Part shown: in pieces, positions 47,001-56,535 of the stretch
Numbering within the stretch: the first letter of the stretch is position 1
How the letters are laid out: each line of letters opens with the position of its first letter
NCBI GenBank assembly: GCA_947044365.1
Contig: OX345636.1
Span: forward strand, 27,827,466 to 27,891,465
Length of the DNA stretch: 64,000 bases
Origin: Petrosia ficiformis
Taxonomy: Eukaryota > Porifera > Demospongiae > Haplosclerida > Petrosiidae
Reading direction: 5' to 3'
The notes under the pieces: generated by a model
Told to the model about the DNA's origin: nothing
What the model saw: the letters and a program-made list of their open reading frames with translations, nothing else
The model's database searches: none
Program-made: the position numbers and the translations under genes

Positions 47001-48402
47001 TAAATGGGTAACACTTCTTTTCTTAGAAGGCTCATCAACATCTTGCCCTGAATGGCTTCGCTTCATTATAAAAACACTTCAAAGCTTTAACAGCTGTTAC
47101 ACTATAATAACTCACACATGTGTGTATGCTTTGCGCATGCGCGCTCAATTATGCTGCTTAAGCAAACATGAAAAAATGGAGAAGACAGATGTAAAAGAAA
47201 AACGCAACTTAGATGGTTAAAAGATGGAGTGTTTAAATAACTATCTTTGACAACAAAAAAGTCTTCATCAATGTAAGAATTCTTGTGTTGTTAGCTAGTT
47301 AATTATATCATGCATTTTTCAAAATTTTGTCTGGACATAATGACCAAGTGTGCTATTATTTGAGTGGCCATGACCGAGATTTGCACGGAAATTGACCGTT
47401 GTCCGGATGTTATTTTTAGCTCTGGACATGTATATGTATTATACATGTACATGTACATGTATTATAAATATACATGTACATATACATGCATAAATGAATG
47501 TACATGTACATGTACTCTGAGACAGTATTATCAACAATATAGTACTACTGTTTTCATTTAGTGATTTACATGTGTGTGTACATGTATATGTATTAGAAAT
47601 GTATATGTACATACTATGATGGGAGCTACTCTTTAATAATGTGATAGTCAACTGTACTTCTAAGTAGTACTATAGTACTACTTTGTACTGTAAATTCTGT
47701 AATCATAGTACATTGTAATGTGTGAATTCCCTTTACATTTGTATGTACTAAGGTGTAATACTGTGCAATACATTTGAAGTACAGTGTACTTCACTCACAA
47801 AGTGCACTGTAGTCAATGGAAGGGAGTACAGTGATAGTGCATGTGTATGTAAATTTAATAATGTCAGGTATTGTACATTCAAAGTACAGTGTATTTCACT
47901 CACAATGTACACTAGTCAATGGAAGCACAGTGATAGTATATAAACATAATAATGTCAGATACTGTGTACATGTATATGAGCTTGTAAAATGAGAAGCTGA
48001 AGATGGATGGGACTGGAATCCCACCATCCCCCCTGCCTTGTGTATACAGAAATGTATTATTAATTTATTATTATTATTATTATTATTATTACATGTTAGG
48101 TTATATTGGTGATTCTCTGTAGACAAGTAGATCCATTAATAGCACACATACAGCTGTACATGTACAGTACACACAACATACATGTACATGTACATACAGC
48201 TGTACATGTACAGTACACACAACATACATTTACCTTCTCTAATAATAAATAATTTTCTATATGGCCTCCAGTTGGTTCTCCAGTGAAATCAAAATTTATA
48301 TCCATATATTTACCGAATCTTGACGAGTTGTCATTACGATTGGTTTTGGCATTACCAAATGCTTCCATGATCTGGTTTGACCTGATTAACATGTTTGTGA
48401 CT
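44095..48402 (-). CDS. Class I myosin motor domain, partial with missing exons
   Basis: Six minus-strand exons, all with AG/GT borders: 48234-48402 (switch I region: [28 protein letters not shown]), 46287-46406 ([20 protein letters not shown]), 45667-45885 ([26 protein letters not shown]), 44830-44940 ([34 protein letters not shown]), 44276-44335 ([15 protein letters not shown]) and 44095-44163 ([10 protein letters not shown]). The sequence is closest in memory to MYO1D/MYO1G-type motors, which move membranes along actin. Every visible exon begins and ends in phase 0 except the first (one leading base). Compared with class I motors, about 45-50 residues (after NYLLLEK) and about 70 residues (after NAFAK, including the relay region) are not found in the introns. 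The P-loop exon and everything after HYAGDV are also not seen. No stop lies inside any exon. Confidence 0.9.
44338..44815. repeat. (GGATGAAT)n satellite in a myosin intron
   Basis: Iterated GGATGAATGGAT and GGATAGATG words in a 0.45-kb block; a ~215-bp higher-order duplication is visible (ATTGGATGAATGGATGGATA occurs near 44410 and 44600). The Ile-His-Pro-Ser frames across it are not protein. Confidence 0.95.
45893..46160. repeat. Purine-rich (GGAGA)n block in a myosin intron
   Basis: Almost pure G/A on the + strand for about 260 bp immediately upstream (minus strand) of a myosin exon acceptor, so it forms an extreme polypyrimidine tract in the transcript. Confidence 0.95.
46702..47424 (-). 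mobile_element. Non-autonomous hAT element with coding relic
   Basis: CAGAGCTAAAAATAACAT at the left and its exact complement at the right bound 723 bp. GACATG abuts both ends. The element lies in a myosin intron and carries a minus-strand exon (46887-47066). Confidence 0.8.
46887..47066 (-). pseudogene. First exon of a hAT/zinc-finger transposase, isolated
   Basis: From ATG 47066 a 60-codon frame reads [19 protein letters not shown], then [20 protein letters not shown] and ends LSCK at a GTGTTT donor. The basic start followed by a KW...W(L) motif is typical of the N-terminus of hAT-derived zinc-finger proteins. No downstream exon is present in the element. The frame is intact, unlike the relic at 5985-6326. 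Confidence 0.5.
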
Positions 48403-48540
48403 CTAATATATCAATAGGAAAAAACAAATCAATAACTGACTGCAAGCAAAGCCAAATAAGGTCAATCATAATTAATGTTATAACAGTTACATATGCACCT
48501 ATCTATTATGAAGAAAAATGTATCCCTATCAAGACATGGG

Positions 48541-48665
48541 GTCAAGCATAAGCACTGACTGAAGTGCTTAAAGCATTAAGCACTTTTTCAAGCACTTACA
48601 CAAAAAGTGCTTAAGCATCTTTTAAAGCACTTTGAAAGTGCTTCAAGCACAATTTCAAGCACTTG
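48541..48665. repeat. AAGTGCTTGAAGCAC repeat block
   Basis: Iterated AAGCACTTTTTCAAGCACTT words, related to 42839-43605. Confidence 0.7.
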
Positions 48666-48984
48666 TACATGCAAACTAAAATTTCACTCATGCTAAGGAT
48701 AACTTTTTAAACAAAATTCAAGTAATTCATTGAAATTTGTTGTTGCTTTATATGAAAACAAGTTTTTGAAAGTTAAGATCTGTTAGTCTACATCCATCCA
48801 GCCTAAAAATATTTAAACTGAAAAAAAATCAACAAAACTGCTAGTACATGTATATACAAATAAATCCCAAAATTACTGTGTTGCACAGTATGTCTATACA
48901 GTAGTAAGACATATCACTGCAGAAAAGGCAGGCTCAATCCTTGTGAAATCAAGGACAGGGGGAGGGCCTTGGGTAAGAGGCAAG

Positions 48985-48992
48985 TATAAATA
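48985..48992 (+). promoter_or_regulatory. TATA box before the exon at 49031
   Basis: TATAAATA lies 46 bases before ATG 49031, consistent with a start site about 15 bases upstream of the ATG. Confidence 0.5.
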
Positions 48993-49030
48993 ACCTTGGA
49001 ACAGTAACAAAATATCACAAAAAAGACAAC

Positions 49031-49122
49031 ATGGGAAGTAGTAACACCAAAGAGGAAGATAAGATGAAAAAAGAAGAGCAGAAATTGAAGGAAGAGGAGA
49101 AGTTGAGAGAACAGAAATTGAG
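49031..49122 (+). CDS. First coding exon, myristoylation-type start and coiled coil
   Basis: The exon encodes MGSSNTKEEDKMKKEEQKLK followed by EEEKLREQKL and ends at a GTACTT donor. Gly2 with Thr6 fits the N-myristoylation consensus, and the remainder is a charged helix, so a membrane-anchored product is plausible. A TATA box stands upstream. No following exon could be linked to it, so its function is unknown. Another possible first exon is at 50843-50889 (MEKKNEVLSVLALNP, GTAAGC donor). Confidence 0.5.
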
Positions 49123-50700
49123 GTACTTTTGACATAAGTAGGTTTGTGATATATGCCCTGTAGTTTATGGATGTAAACAATATTTATAGTATGGCCAAAA
49201 AGCTTCAGGAAATATAATTATTAGTTAATAAAATAACATCATGCCCACTTGTCCATTATCAGGCTTTGTTTACAAATGCCTGATATTGGCTAAGGAAATG
49301 AATATTTCAATTCAAAAACCACTATTCATTGGTACTGATTGATTGTTTTAACCATGGTTATGCGAGTTCATTTGCTTAATGGTGCTTTTATATAAAGTAT
49401 TAATAGTGAGAGCCAAAATTATCATAATTACTTCTAATGAAAAATACAATTACCACTTTCCATTATAAACATGTTTATTACAGATTGTTGTCCATTAGCA
49501 ACATAATAATTGTCCATTATAAACATGATATTTGTAAGGTGGATGTAAAACATGAAACTGATATAATCAAACTAATTGGTAGAAACAATCACTCTGCTAC
49601 GAAGGTTTTGTCAGTCAGTCTTACATCATTACTATATGACTCTACCAGACATATTATTAATCACTACAAAGCAATCAATCATAAGGATACATTTTCTCTT
49701 GTTTAGTGCTACAACTACAAATGATATGGCTTGTTCAATCAAACACACTGGTAAACATGATAGCCTCTGATCAATTGTTTCAATCATTCACAGCAAAATA
49801 ATTATATTGAGGATGTGGCATGTTAAGTACGTGTCATGTGTCATATATAATATAATATACCGTAAATCATGAAATTTATGCGTGCATCTAATTCGTACGT
49901 ATTCGTGCAAGGTGTCTCAGAGCACATGAATTATATCACACGGGATTTTCCCATTATGTAATTAACAGTGGCTGGGTTACCTGTGCTAGTACAAACACCT
50001 ATACAAGATAAAATGATGGCTAAGCTAGCTAACGACACAATAATACTTGACTGTTGTAAAATGTTAAATTCAGGGACATGAAGTGGTCATGTCCCTCTCA
50101 AAAATTTGTTAAAGTTTCATCCTAAAACTCTAAGAATGCACAGGGCAATTGTGCACAGGTTGGCAGGGCCTTTATACTCTAAGGGGGTGTAAGGTTATTG
50201 TGGGTTTGCTTCTCAAGTACAGCATCCTTTATGAATGTAATTAAGTGTAGCATGCTAAATAGCCCAGTGAATAGAAATAGGAATGGTAACAGGGCACAAC
50301 TACTATAATTAGGGCAAAGCAGAACAGACCCTTCCTCCTACAAAATTTTGTGCATAGGTGGAGTTATACTTCATTGAGTGACTTCGGGTTCTAAACCACT
50401 CCTTCCAATATAACAACACAAATGAATTAAGATTGTGACAAAATTTGCTGACATAACAGAAACCTAATACCAAAACTACTGGTTGGGTAAATCATTGACT
50501 TTCTCTATTGTTTAGTCTCAAGTGGTAAACCTAACAATTAATAATTTCCTGTCATTAAAGAAATTCATGATGATAGTAAATATATAAAAATGGTGGCATT
50601 GAGTTATCAGTCGGGAAATAGAGACAATGAGCATGGGCAGTAAGAAACACACATACTACATGTACATTAGTAGCTAATAGTTAGTAATATTTAATACATA
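49123..50700. other. Stretch without a recognised gene
   Basis: A+T-rich unique-looking sequence. A family A-like end (CACTACAAAGCAATCAATCA) lies near 49662. No exon or RNA gene is recognised. Confidence 0.35.
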
Positions 50701-50701
50701 T

Positions 50702-50766
50702 GGGGTCGAGAAGCTCATAAAGCACGAGGAGTAGCCAAGTGCTTTATGAGGCTTTGAGACCCCACC
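50702..50766. repeat. Hairpin with 12-bp perfect core stem
   Basis: CTCATAAAGCAC (50714-50725) pairs with 50739-50750 around GAGGAGTAGCCAA. An outer GGGGTC/GACCCC pair extends it. Confidence 0.75.
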
Positions 50767-51380
50767 CCCAGTGCTATATTTTCCAAGACAACACGAGCAA
50801 ACCCGGTGCTTTAACTGGTTTATAGTACTCTGGATTGATGCAATGGAGAAGAAAAATGAAGTACTTAGTGTTCTTGCACTAAACCCGAGGTAAGCGCGTT
50901 GTTTTCTAGTGTTATAAACAATATCCGAAAAATATAGAACAGGATGTGGTAAAAAAAGTTTGCCATATGGAAAATATAGAACTGTCGGTACCTTTGATGT
51001 TAGGCGTCAAAGTGCTATAAATATATATATATATATATCAGACATATTAGGCTATAGAGGTTAGTGTAATGTAAAATTATATCCCAATACCAATAACTTT
51101 TATGAATCATTTGTCACAATATAATTATTCATTATGTATTGCCAAACTCATGATAATTGAAATTTACCAGGGGAGGAGCAATACCTTCTAAAGCCAATCC
51201 TGTTAAAATAGTGTCTTTGTATTTTTTTAGTACGGATATCCATCTCAAGTCATCATGTATATACTTAGATTTAGTGTTTGGTATCTTTGGTGGTTTAATT
51301 ACCCCGGCCTTCACCAAGTTTCAGTTAACTTGTTCATACAGGTGTATGAGATGTTTGATTTGGACCTGGCGAGCTGGGCT

Positions 51381-51415
51381 GCCTTGGTAGCTCAGTTGGT
51401 AAGAGCACATGGCTA
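51381..51415 (+). repeat. tRNA-like fragment (SINE head)
   Basis: GCCTTGGTAGCTCAGTTGGT followed by AAGAGCACATGGCT looks like the D-arm half of a tRNA, including a box A. The anticodon arm, T arm and box B are not found downstream. It is a truncated tRNA-derived SINE or tRNA pseudogene. Confidence 0.5.
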
Positions 51416-51689
51416 GAAATATACATGTAGGTTAAATAACTAGTTCACACTTATTGGGTAAAAGGTGTTGGGACATGTGTCTCTAGAACTTTCTAGATTG
51501 TCACATGCTTTAGAATATTTCAGAACATTTAGTGGTTTACTATATAACAGTGATTGATTTTGTACAGTAGTGTTGTGTTGTCTGAGTCAAGTTAAAGGAA
51601 GCAGAGAATGTACATGTATTGAGCTCTTGCTCTGCCATGTTGTGTAGACTTACTATTTTCTACCATTCAGAAATTGCCTCCTCACCTTA

Positions 51690-52250
51690 TGACTTTTCAA
51701 AGGAACACATGAACAAACGAAAAAGTATAAAGAGTGGCTATATTTTATATAGTCCAGCTGTTTGGCCTGAAGAGGAGTTTCAAGTTGTAGTAACTTGCAT
51801 ATATGGACAACAATTAAACAAGGCAGATGAGCAGCTGAGGTGTATGGAGTGGTTGGAGAAGGGCATGTGTTGTGTGGAGTGGTTGGAAAAGGGCATGTGG
51901 ATAAACGAAAAAGTATAGAGAGTGGCTATATTTCATATAGTCCAGCTGTTTGGCCTGAAGAGAAGCAGTTTGAAGTTGTAGTAACTTACATATGGACAAC
52001 CATTAAGCATATGTACAACTGTGGCAGATGAGCAGCTGTGGTGTATGGAGTGGTTGGAGAAGGTGTGGAGTGGTTGGAAAAGGGTGCATGATGGAGAATG
52101 GCTTCGGAAATTGCATCCTCACCTTACGACTTCAAATGAAGAAACGGAGAATATCCGTAGCTCCACTAGACCTGTGCCTTCAATTTCGACACTGTTTTTG
52201 TACAAGAGTGTATGGTATATGGAGTGGTTGGAAAAGGGCGTGTGGATGAT
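51690..52250. repeat. Diverged ~200-bp tandem duplication
   Basis: CGAAAAAGTATA(A/G)AGAGTGGC, TATAGTCCAGCTGTTTGGCC and GGCAGATGAGCAGCTG each occur twice, about 190-205 bp apart. TGGAGTGGTTGGA(A/G)AAGG occurs at least five times. The open frame (EWLEKG repeats) follows the repeat and may not be protein. Confidence 0.75.
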
Positions 52251-52998
52251 AGAGAATGGCTTCGTTGATGATAGGAATTCATGTGAAGTTGCCACTCATG
52301 ATGTAATTAATAAACTAACAGCTATATATAATCCAAAATTCTTGTTATAGTAGAAAGTAATGTGGAATATATTTACTTACTAACATATTATTACCATTAC
52401 TTAGTCATTGTAATTATTTTTAATGCATGCATATATAATTGTGGTATTGGTATAAGTTATAATTAATTAAAAAACATATGCGAGATGGAAAAGATTGTTG
52501 AACTGAATCTGGTTGAATCTGGGAACTGTTCCGGTAAACTATATAATTCTCCAAACCCTCTTTTTAATTTAATACAATTCTTAATACAATTATAGTATCA
52601 GTGCATCTCTTCCAAATCAGTACCAAAGACTCTTATATTACATGATTATCTCTCTGTAAGGTGATGACTTTACAGACTAGTGTAGTTAGTATGTATAGCA
52701 GTCACTGTAGAACTTCATCTATGGTTGTAAAAAAATCATTGTTCATTATGTATAAATTAACAAATAATTTGATTAGTTACTGTGAACATGGAGTCTATTA
52801 TCCAATAATTAGTTTCCCAATGAAGTCAACAGTTTCCTTTGAAGAGAAGTGCCTACCATCAATACTTCAGATATTGAGTAATATAGGTGCTTTAAATAAT
52901 AAAAAATGTATTTGTGTGATATTTTGTGCATGTGTATTTATGAGTTCTCTCTCCATATCCTTATTAATGAATTATTATAATTACATTTTCTGCAGATA

Positions 52999-54407
52999 AT
53001 GTCAGCAACACTGGGGTCTGTGCTATCATCAACCACATATTTCAGACCAGACTGGACAAAAGAAACCACAGCATCATACGCCGATTTGACATCAGCAACA
53101 AACCTGTCACATATGTTGCATAACTTCAGATCTCTTTTCCTCTTGGAGAATGTAGAAACTATACCACATGAACAATAATATTCACTGTGTGATATGAATA
53201 TATCAGTAGATATGCCCACCGCTGCTCACACACAAGTGTATGACTTAATTTCAAATTGGCTGCAGAGAGCTTTACGTCGAAATGTTCAAATTGGAAATAT
53301 AAAAAGAAATCAAAGTATGCACTTCGTTAATCAGCCATTACCACCTTTGTTTTCAACTTTGAGAAAAGTGCCCGATCTATGTATATATAACAGGGAAATA
53401 CACGGCCTCTTGTACAAATAGAAGTCGACTCGGGAGACTTAAGACATACAGTAAGGAAGCTTGCCCTTGGTCTCGTAGACCAGTTAAGACATGAAAGAAA
53501 TCGAAATGATGCGATTACTTATTGCACTGGATTTTATTTCCCCAGCAATACCTCATGTACCAGTGTAGTAAAGGTAACTCTATCCTGGTCAGATACAACA
53601 ACTGACTTTAGAACAACGAACAGTATAGTTCGTAAAAGATGCATCATAAGGGAAATTGTAGAAGCATTACAAGTAGAAACATTGAAAACCATTAATATGG
53701 AAGAATCAACAAGACAATTCTTTCAAATCCCATTGACACAATCATTCATAACGGAAACATTCGGAGAAGGAAGTGTACAGTGTTTTTCTGGATACTCAGT
53801 TGTTATTATAAACAATGCTGCAAAAAAGGTATTTAAAAAATCTTTCGAGAACAGTGCACGTCTGTATGAACTCCTAAGGGAACCGCCTTTAGACCAATGT
53901 ATTTTACCAAAAGATGTAAACAATAGATATTTCGAGTTCGACCTTGTTAAACCACCACTAAAATGTGAAGAAGCCAAAGACTGCTTGATACAATTTTCAT
54001 CATCAGTGAAAGATGCACTTGCATCAATACACGAAAGAGAAATCGCTCACTTAGACATTAGGCTCGAAAATATTTGTTATGATGACACTTGTTCCAAAGC
54101 TTTACTGATCGATTTTGATCGAAGTGTCCCATCTTTGATGTTCGGTTCTGGCATTAGCTACCTATTAGAATCATATGGAAATTCAGTTATGTACCGAATA
54201 CCTTCAACTTTTCCCCCAGATGCCAACCATTCGCACGTGGATTGGCGGCAATTTGGCATCATGTTATGCTATATTTTGGAACCTAATCATAATTATCACT
54301 TTACTGAACCCACCCCACAAAATGATTTCCTAAAAAAACTACTTGAGGAAGGTAAATATGATGGAACTCTCTATGATGCATGGGTAGAGGACCTACAGCT
54401 ACAGTAG
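52999..54407 (+). pseudogene. PD-(D/E)XK-like nuclease fused to protein-kinase-like domain, broken
   Basis: The frame opens at ATG 52999 just after a CTGCAG acceptor. The N-terminal half contains QVYDLISNWLQRALRRNVQI, then KVPDLCIYN and, after a one-base frameshift near 53404, VQIEVDSGDLRHTVRKLALG. A PD followed by ExD fits a PD-(D/E)XK nuclease core. The C-terminal half (from about 53770) is kinase-like: GYSVVIINNAAKKVFKKS (possible ATP-binding Lys), IAHLDIRLENICYDD (HxDxxxxN at 54048) and LLIDFDRS (DFD in place of DFG at 54111), ending TAG 54405. A TAA at 53176 also interrupts the frame. Nuclease-kinase fusions are known among Crinkler-type effector proteins found in sponges and oomycetes; membership here is inference. 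The kinase half is fully open for 241 codons. Confidence 0.65.
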
Positions 54408-54945
54408 AGTAGAGTTTAAACAGCTTTGGATTCATCAAACAAAATTGCTAAGTTCTACTGCTAATATTTAATTTAACTCTTTGAAAAAAAAAACAACTTT
54501 AACTCTCTTTGATTCAATTTGAAACATTCATAATGTGATTTTAAAATTTAATTCTCTTCCCAAAAAAAAAAAATTAATACAATATACTTTAACTGAGTTT
54601 GAAACATTCATTTAAACTCTTAAAAACAATACAATATACTGATTTGAAAAACAACTATAAAAGCTATTGTCACTCGCTCTGACTTGAGGTACTAGTCAAC
54701 ATAAAGGCTGCATTATGTGCAAGAATAATTAAATTACTGCAGCACTAGTACTATCTACCTCCAAGCTGTAGCATTGATCAGTGGACACAAAGTCTGTGAA
54801 TTTAATTTAAAAAAGTGTATTAGAGTAAATTGTCCTCAACATGTATGTACATTACCTAAGTCTTTGTTTATTAGTTTTGCATAGAAGATAATTTTATATT
54901 TAACTATGAGAATGATGTTACATAGCCAATTGACAGACAATGTAC
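54408..54945. other. A+T-rich stretch
   Basis: Poly-A runs and repeated TTTGAAACATTCAT/TTAACTCT words (54430-54640). No gene is recognised. Confidence 0.4.
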
Positions 54946-55228
54946 AATCATGTATGTATGTATGTATGTACATGTACATGTATGTATATAGTATGTTTCT
55001 ATGGTTTGTAGGTACATGTATGTATGTACATGTACATGTATGTATATAGTATGTTTCTATGGTTTGTAGGTACATGTATGTATGTACATATATGTTTCTA
55101 TGGTTTGTAGGTATGTACATGTATGTATGTACATGTACATGTATGTATATAGTATGTTTCTATGGTTTGTAGGTACATGTATGTATGTACATGTATATGT
55201 TTGTAGGTATGTATGTACATATGTATGT
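54946..55228. repeat. ~60-bp tandem repeat
   Basis: GTATGTTTCTATGGTTTGTAG followed by GTACATGTATGTATGTACAT is repeated about four times. Confidence 0.9.
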
Positions 55229-55628
55229 TAAGGCACCAATGAATAGTGGTTTTTCTAGCCTGTGAATATTTGTATATTTTTAGGAAAATGTATACCCAGC
55301 CATTTTACTATTAGTAATTAATTGTAGTTAGTGTATTTGTGTTTAATTAAAGAACATTCAATCCAATCTGATTTAAATGAATTCCTTGTGTGTCTGCTTA
55401 AGCTTTCCCTTAATGTCATCGGGAATGGAAAGGTTAATGCCACAAAACGTGGGTTCAGCAGCCTGAATGCAGTAGTAGTTCAGGTGATAGTGAGCATTGC
55501 TAGGAGAGTTGGGAGTGCAAATCTCTTGCCTGTGTTTGGTCTACACTCTAAGTGACTAACAATTAAATCGTGAGGTGGTTGTAAATCTGCATTACGAGCT
55601 CTAAAATTGTACTTGGTTATTCTAGCTG

Positions 55629-56044
55629 TTATGAACTTTGCAAGGGTTGAGGAGATGGTACTGGATTACCAATGCAGTGGGTGTACATAGTCCCATGATA
55701 AATAGAAGGTGGTAACAAACCTTGTTGATAAGGTCCACATCCATAGTAATATGCTTGATCATTGGAAGGGTTGGTAGGTACCGGTGGCAACATGCCTAAA
55801 TTTAGAGAATTACCCTCGTAAGCAAAAGACATGCTGGTGGACCTCGATGTACCAGAGTAATTGGTAGAGCCATCAAATAAAAACTGGCATGAGAATAACT
55901 TGGAGTTGAAATGGTTCTAGAGGTATCAGAAGTAGATGAACATGGAGGTTTAAAGCGGCTTACTTTCTTGATAGACGACTGTTTCTGAGGACGTTTCCTT
56001 CTCGTTTGATGCATAGTGTGTAACATGCTCATCCAATTTTCCAT
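55629..56044 (-). pseudogene. Unrecognised ORF with one frameshift
   Basis: From ATG 56044 the minus frame reads MENWMSMLHTMHQTRRKRPQ and a basic, Ser/Thr-rich stretch (CSSTSDTSRTISTPSYSHAS). A one-base shift near 55880 is needed to continue into the Tyr/Pro/Gly-rich tail (SFAYEGNSLNLGMLPPVP, YYYGCGPYQQGLLPPSIYHG) ending at TGA 55629-55631. The shared register of both halves suggests one former protein of about 140 aa. Its composition is like a transcription-factor tail, but no domain is recognised. Confidence 0.4.
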
Positions 56045-56467
56045 GCTTCTCTGCTACTGTGTGACTACATATTTTGTGCAATATAATTATTATCACATTT
56101 GCTTGATCCATCCTGGGTTTGAAAGGTCCACAAAATTATCATTCCAACAGAACAGTAACAATAGTTTACCTCTGTCAATTTGACAAACAAACACTCCTGG
56201 ATCTTTTCATCGTTGATAAATAACAATTATTGTAGCTACGCCCATAATAATGTTTTTGTGAATTATGAGCTAGCGTTCGCTCAAAAAATCTGCGATCCGG
56301 TTAGTACACTGTCCCCTTTTTCAGTCACATTATTACAATAATGAAAAAAAAAATCATTCAATTAAATTTTAGTATTAGTCACACAAAGATTGTGTACTCA
56401 AAGTTTACATTGAAAATAATTACTATTACATGTACAACAGTAGTAATTTCACTTCTACAAAAATTGA

Positions 56468-56473
56468 TTTATT
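56468..56473 (-). terminator. EPRS: EPRS polyadenylation signal
   Basis: TTTATT on the + strand gives AATAAA on the minus strand, 63 bases after the EPRS stop codon at 56536. Confidence 0.55.
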
Positions 56474-56535
56474 AAAATTAATCTGCAATAATAATTAAAA
56501 TTTAGTCTTGTTCCTAACAATAACAGAAGGTAGCT

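Noticed and set aside
51132..51317. Minus-strand frame reading AGVIKPPKIPNTKSKYIHDD with a GTAAAT donor
   Set aside because: It has exon-like composition, but no start, acceptor or family could be supported, so it is not called as a gene.
51381..51415. Functional tRNA gene
   Set aside because: Only the 5' half with box A is present; no anticodon or T arm follows.
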